Part shown: positions 63,972 to 64,000 of the stretch, piece by piece | Position numbering within the stretch: position 1 is the first letter of the stretch | How the letters are laid out: each line of letters begins with the position of its first letter | Assembly: GCA_007121455.1 (NCBI GenBank) | Contig: SKKN01000035.1 | Location: forward strand, 62,001 to 126,000 | Reading direction: 5' to 3' | DNA length: 64,000 nucleotides | Source of the DNA: Gemmatimonadota bacterium | GTDB taxonomy: Bacteria > Gemmatimonadota > Gemmatimonadetes > Longimicrobiales > Gaopeijiaceae | The notes under the pieces: generated by a model | Told to the model about the DNA's origin: nothing | The model's input: the letters and a program-made list of their open reading frames with translations, nothing else | Database searches by the model: none | Position numbers and translations under genes: made by a program

Positions 63972-64000
63972 AGGCGCATCACCTGATCGAGGAGCTCGCG

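Noticed and set aside
63914-64000. Possible C-terminal end of a minus-strand gene at the window edge (…RELLDQVMRLYSEPG…)
   Set aside because: An open frame of 28 codons with a stop at 63914 overlaps the transglycosylase 3' end. It is too short to identify, and another minus-strand frame is open too.

Overview
This is a GC-rich (roughly 65%) bacterial chromosome segment with tightly packed genes, many ATGA/GTGA overlaps, and no tRNA, rRNA, insertion sequence, phage or CRISPR that I can see. An alternative complex III (actABCDEF), short RpoD-type sigma factors, a bacillithiol-reductase-like YpdA, a LuxC/LuxE pair and a NatAB-type transporter together suggest Gemmatimonadota or a relative. The phylum is inferred from gene content, not from a marker gene.

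Layout. 0-5 kb: truncated rsgA, a first group 1/2-like sigma factor, an HD phosphohydrolase, a half-length UvrC-like GIY-YIG nuclease and an EVE-domain protein. 5-9.3 kb: gluconeogenic/anaplerotic pair pckA and maeB (malic enzyme-PTA hybrid). 9.3-15 kb: an operon that starts with an Omp85-type outer-membrane protein and continues, translationally coupled, into a methyltransferase, a geranylgeranyl-reductase-like flavoprotein, a SRPBCC protein and a ketosynthase. It looks like a small uncharacterised polyketide or lipid pathway. 15-20.3 kb: second sigma factor, ssb, polA, orphan TolQ/ExbB. 20.4-31 kb (minus strand): a complete dipeptide/oligopeptide ABC importer, lipoate-protein ligase, gcvP and gcvH. 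Lipoate ligase next to gcvH/gcvP fits lipoylation of the H protein. 31-35.5 kb (plus strand): acyl-CoA dehydrogenase, tatA, MFS exporter, TrmJ-like methyltransferase, HisN-like phosphatase. 35.5-43.2 kb: the act operon behind a TTGACA promoter, encoding a quinol:cytochrome c oxidoreductase. 43.3-48.3 kb: unknown beta-rich protein plus MscS channel, a small hypothetical protein, NatBA-type ABC exporter, AbrB-like protein. 48.3-51.1 kb: a luxC-luxE-like operon with a small helical protein but no luciferase. 51.2-64 kb: divergent NRAMP-like transporter, YpdA, YgfZ, SirB1/TPR protein, lipoprotein, Lon with an acidic insertion, site-2 protease with CBS domains, NUDIX hydrolase and a lytic transglycosylase.

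The most interesting loci are the ketosynthase/SRPBCC/flavoprotein/methyltransferase operon linked to an Omp85 protein, and the dark luxC-luxE operon. Secondary points are the extra N-terminal cysteine motif in ActB, the NRAMP homologue lacking metal-ligand motifs, the Lon insertion, and the unknown-protein/MscS pair. Promoter calls rest on visual -35/-10 matches and are inferences.
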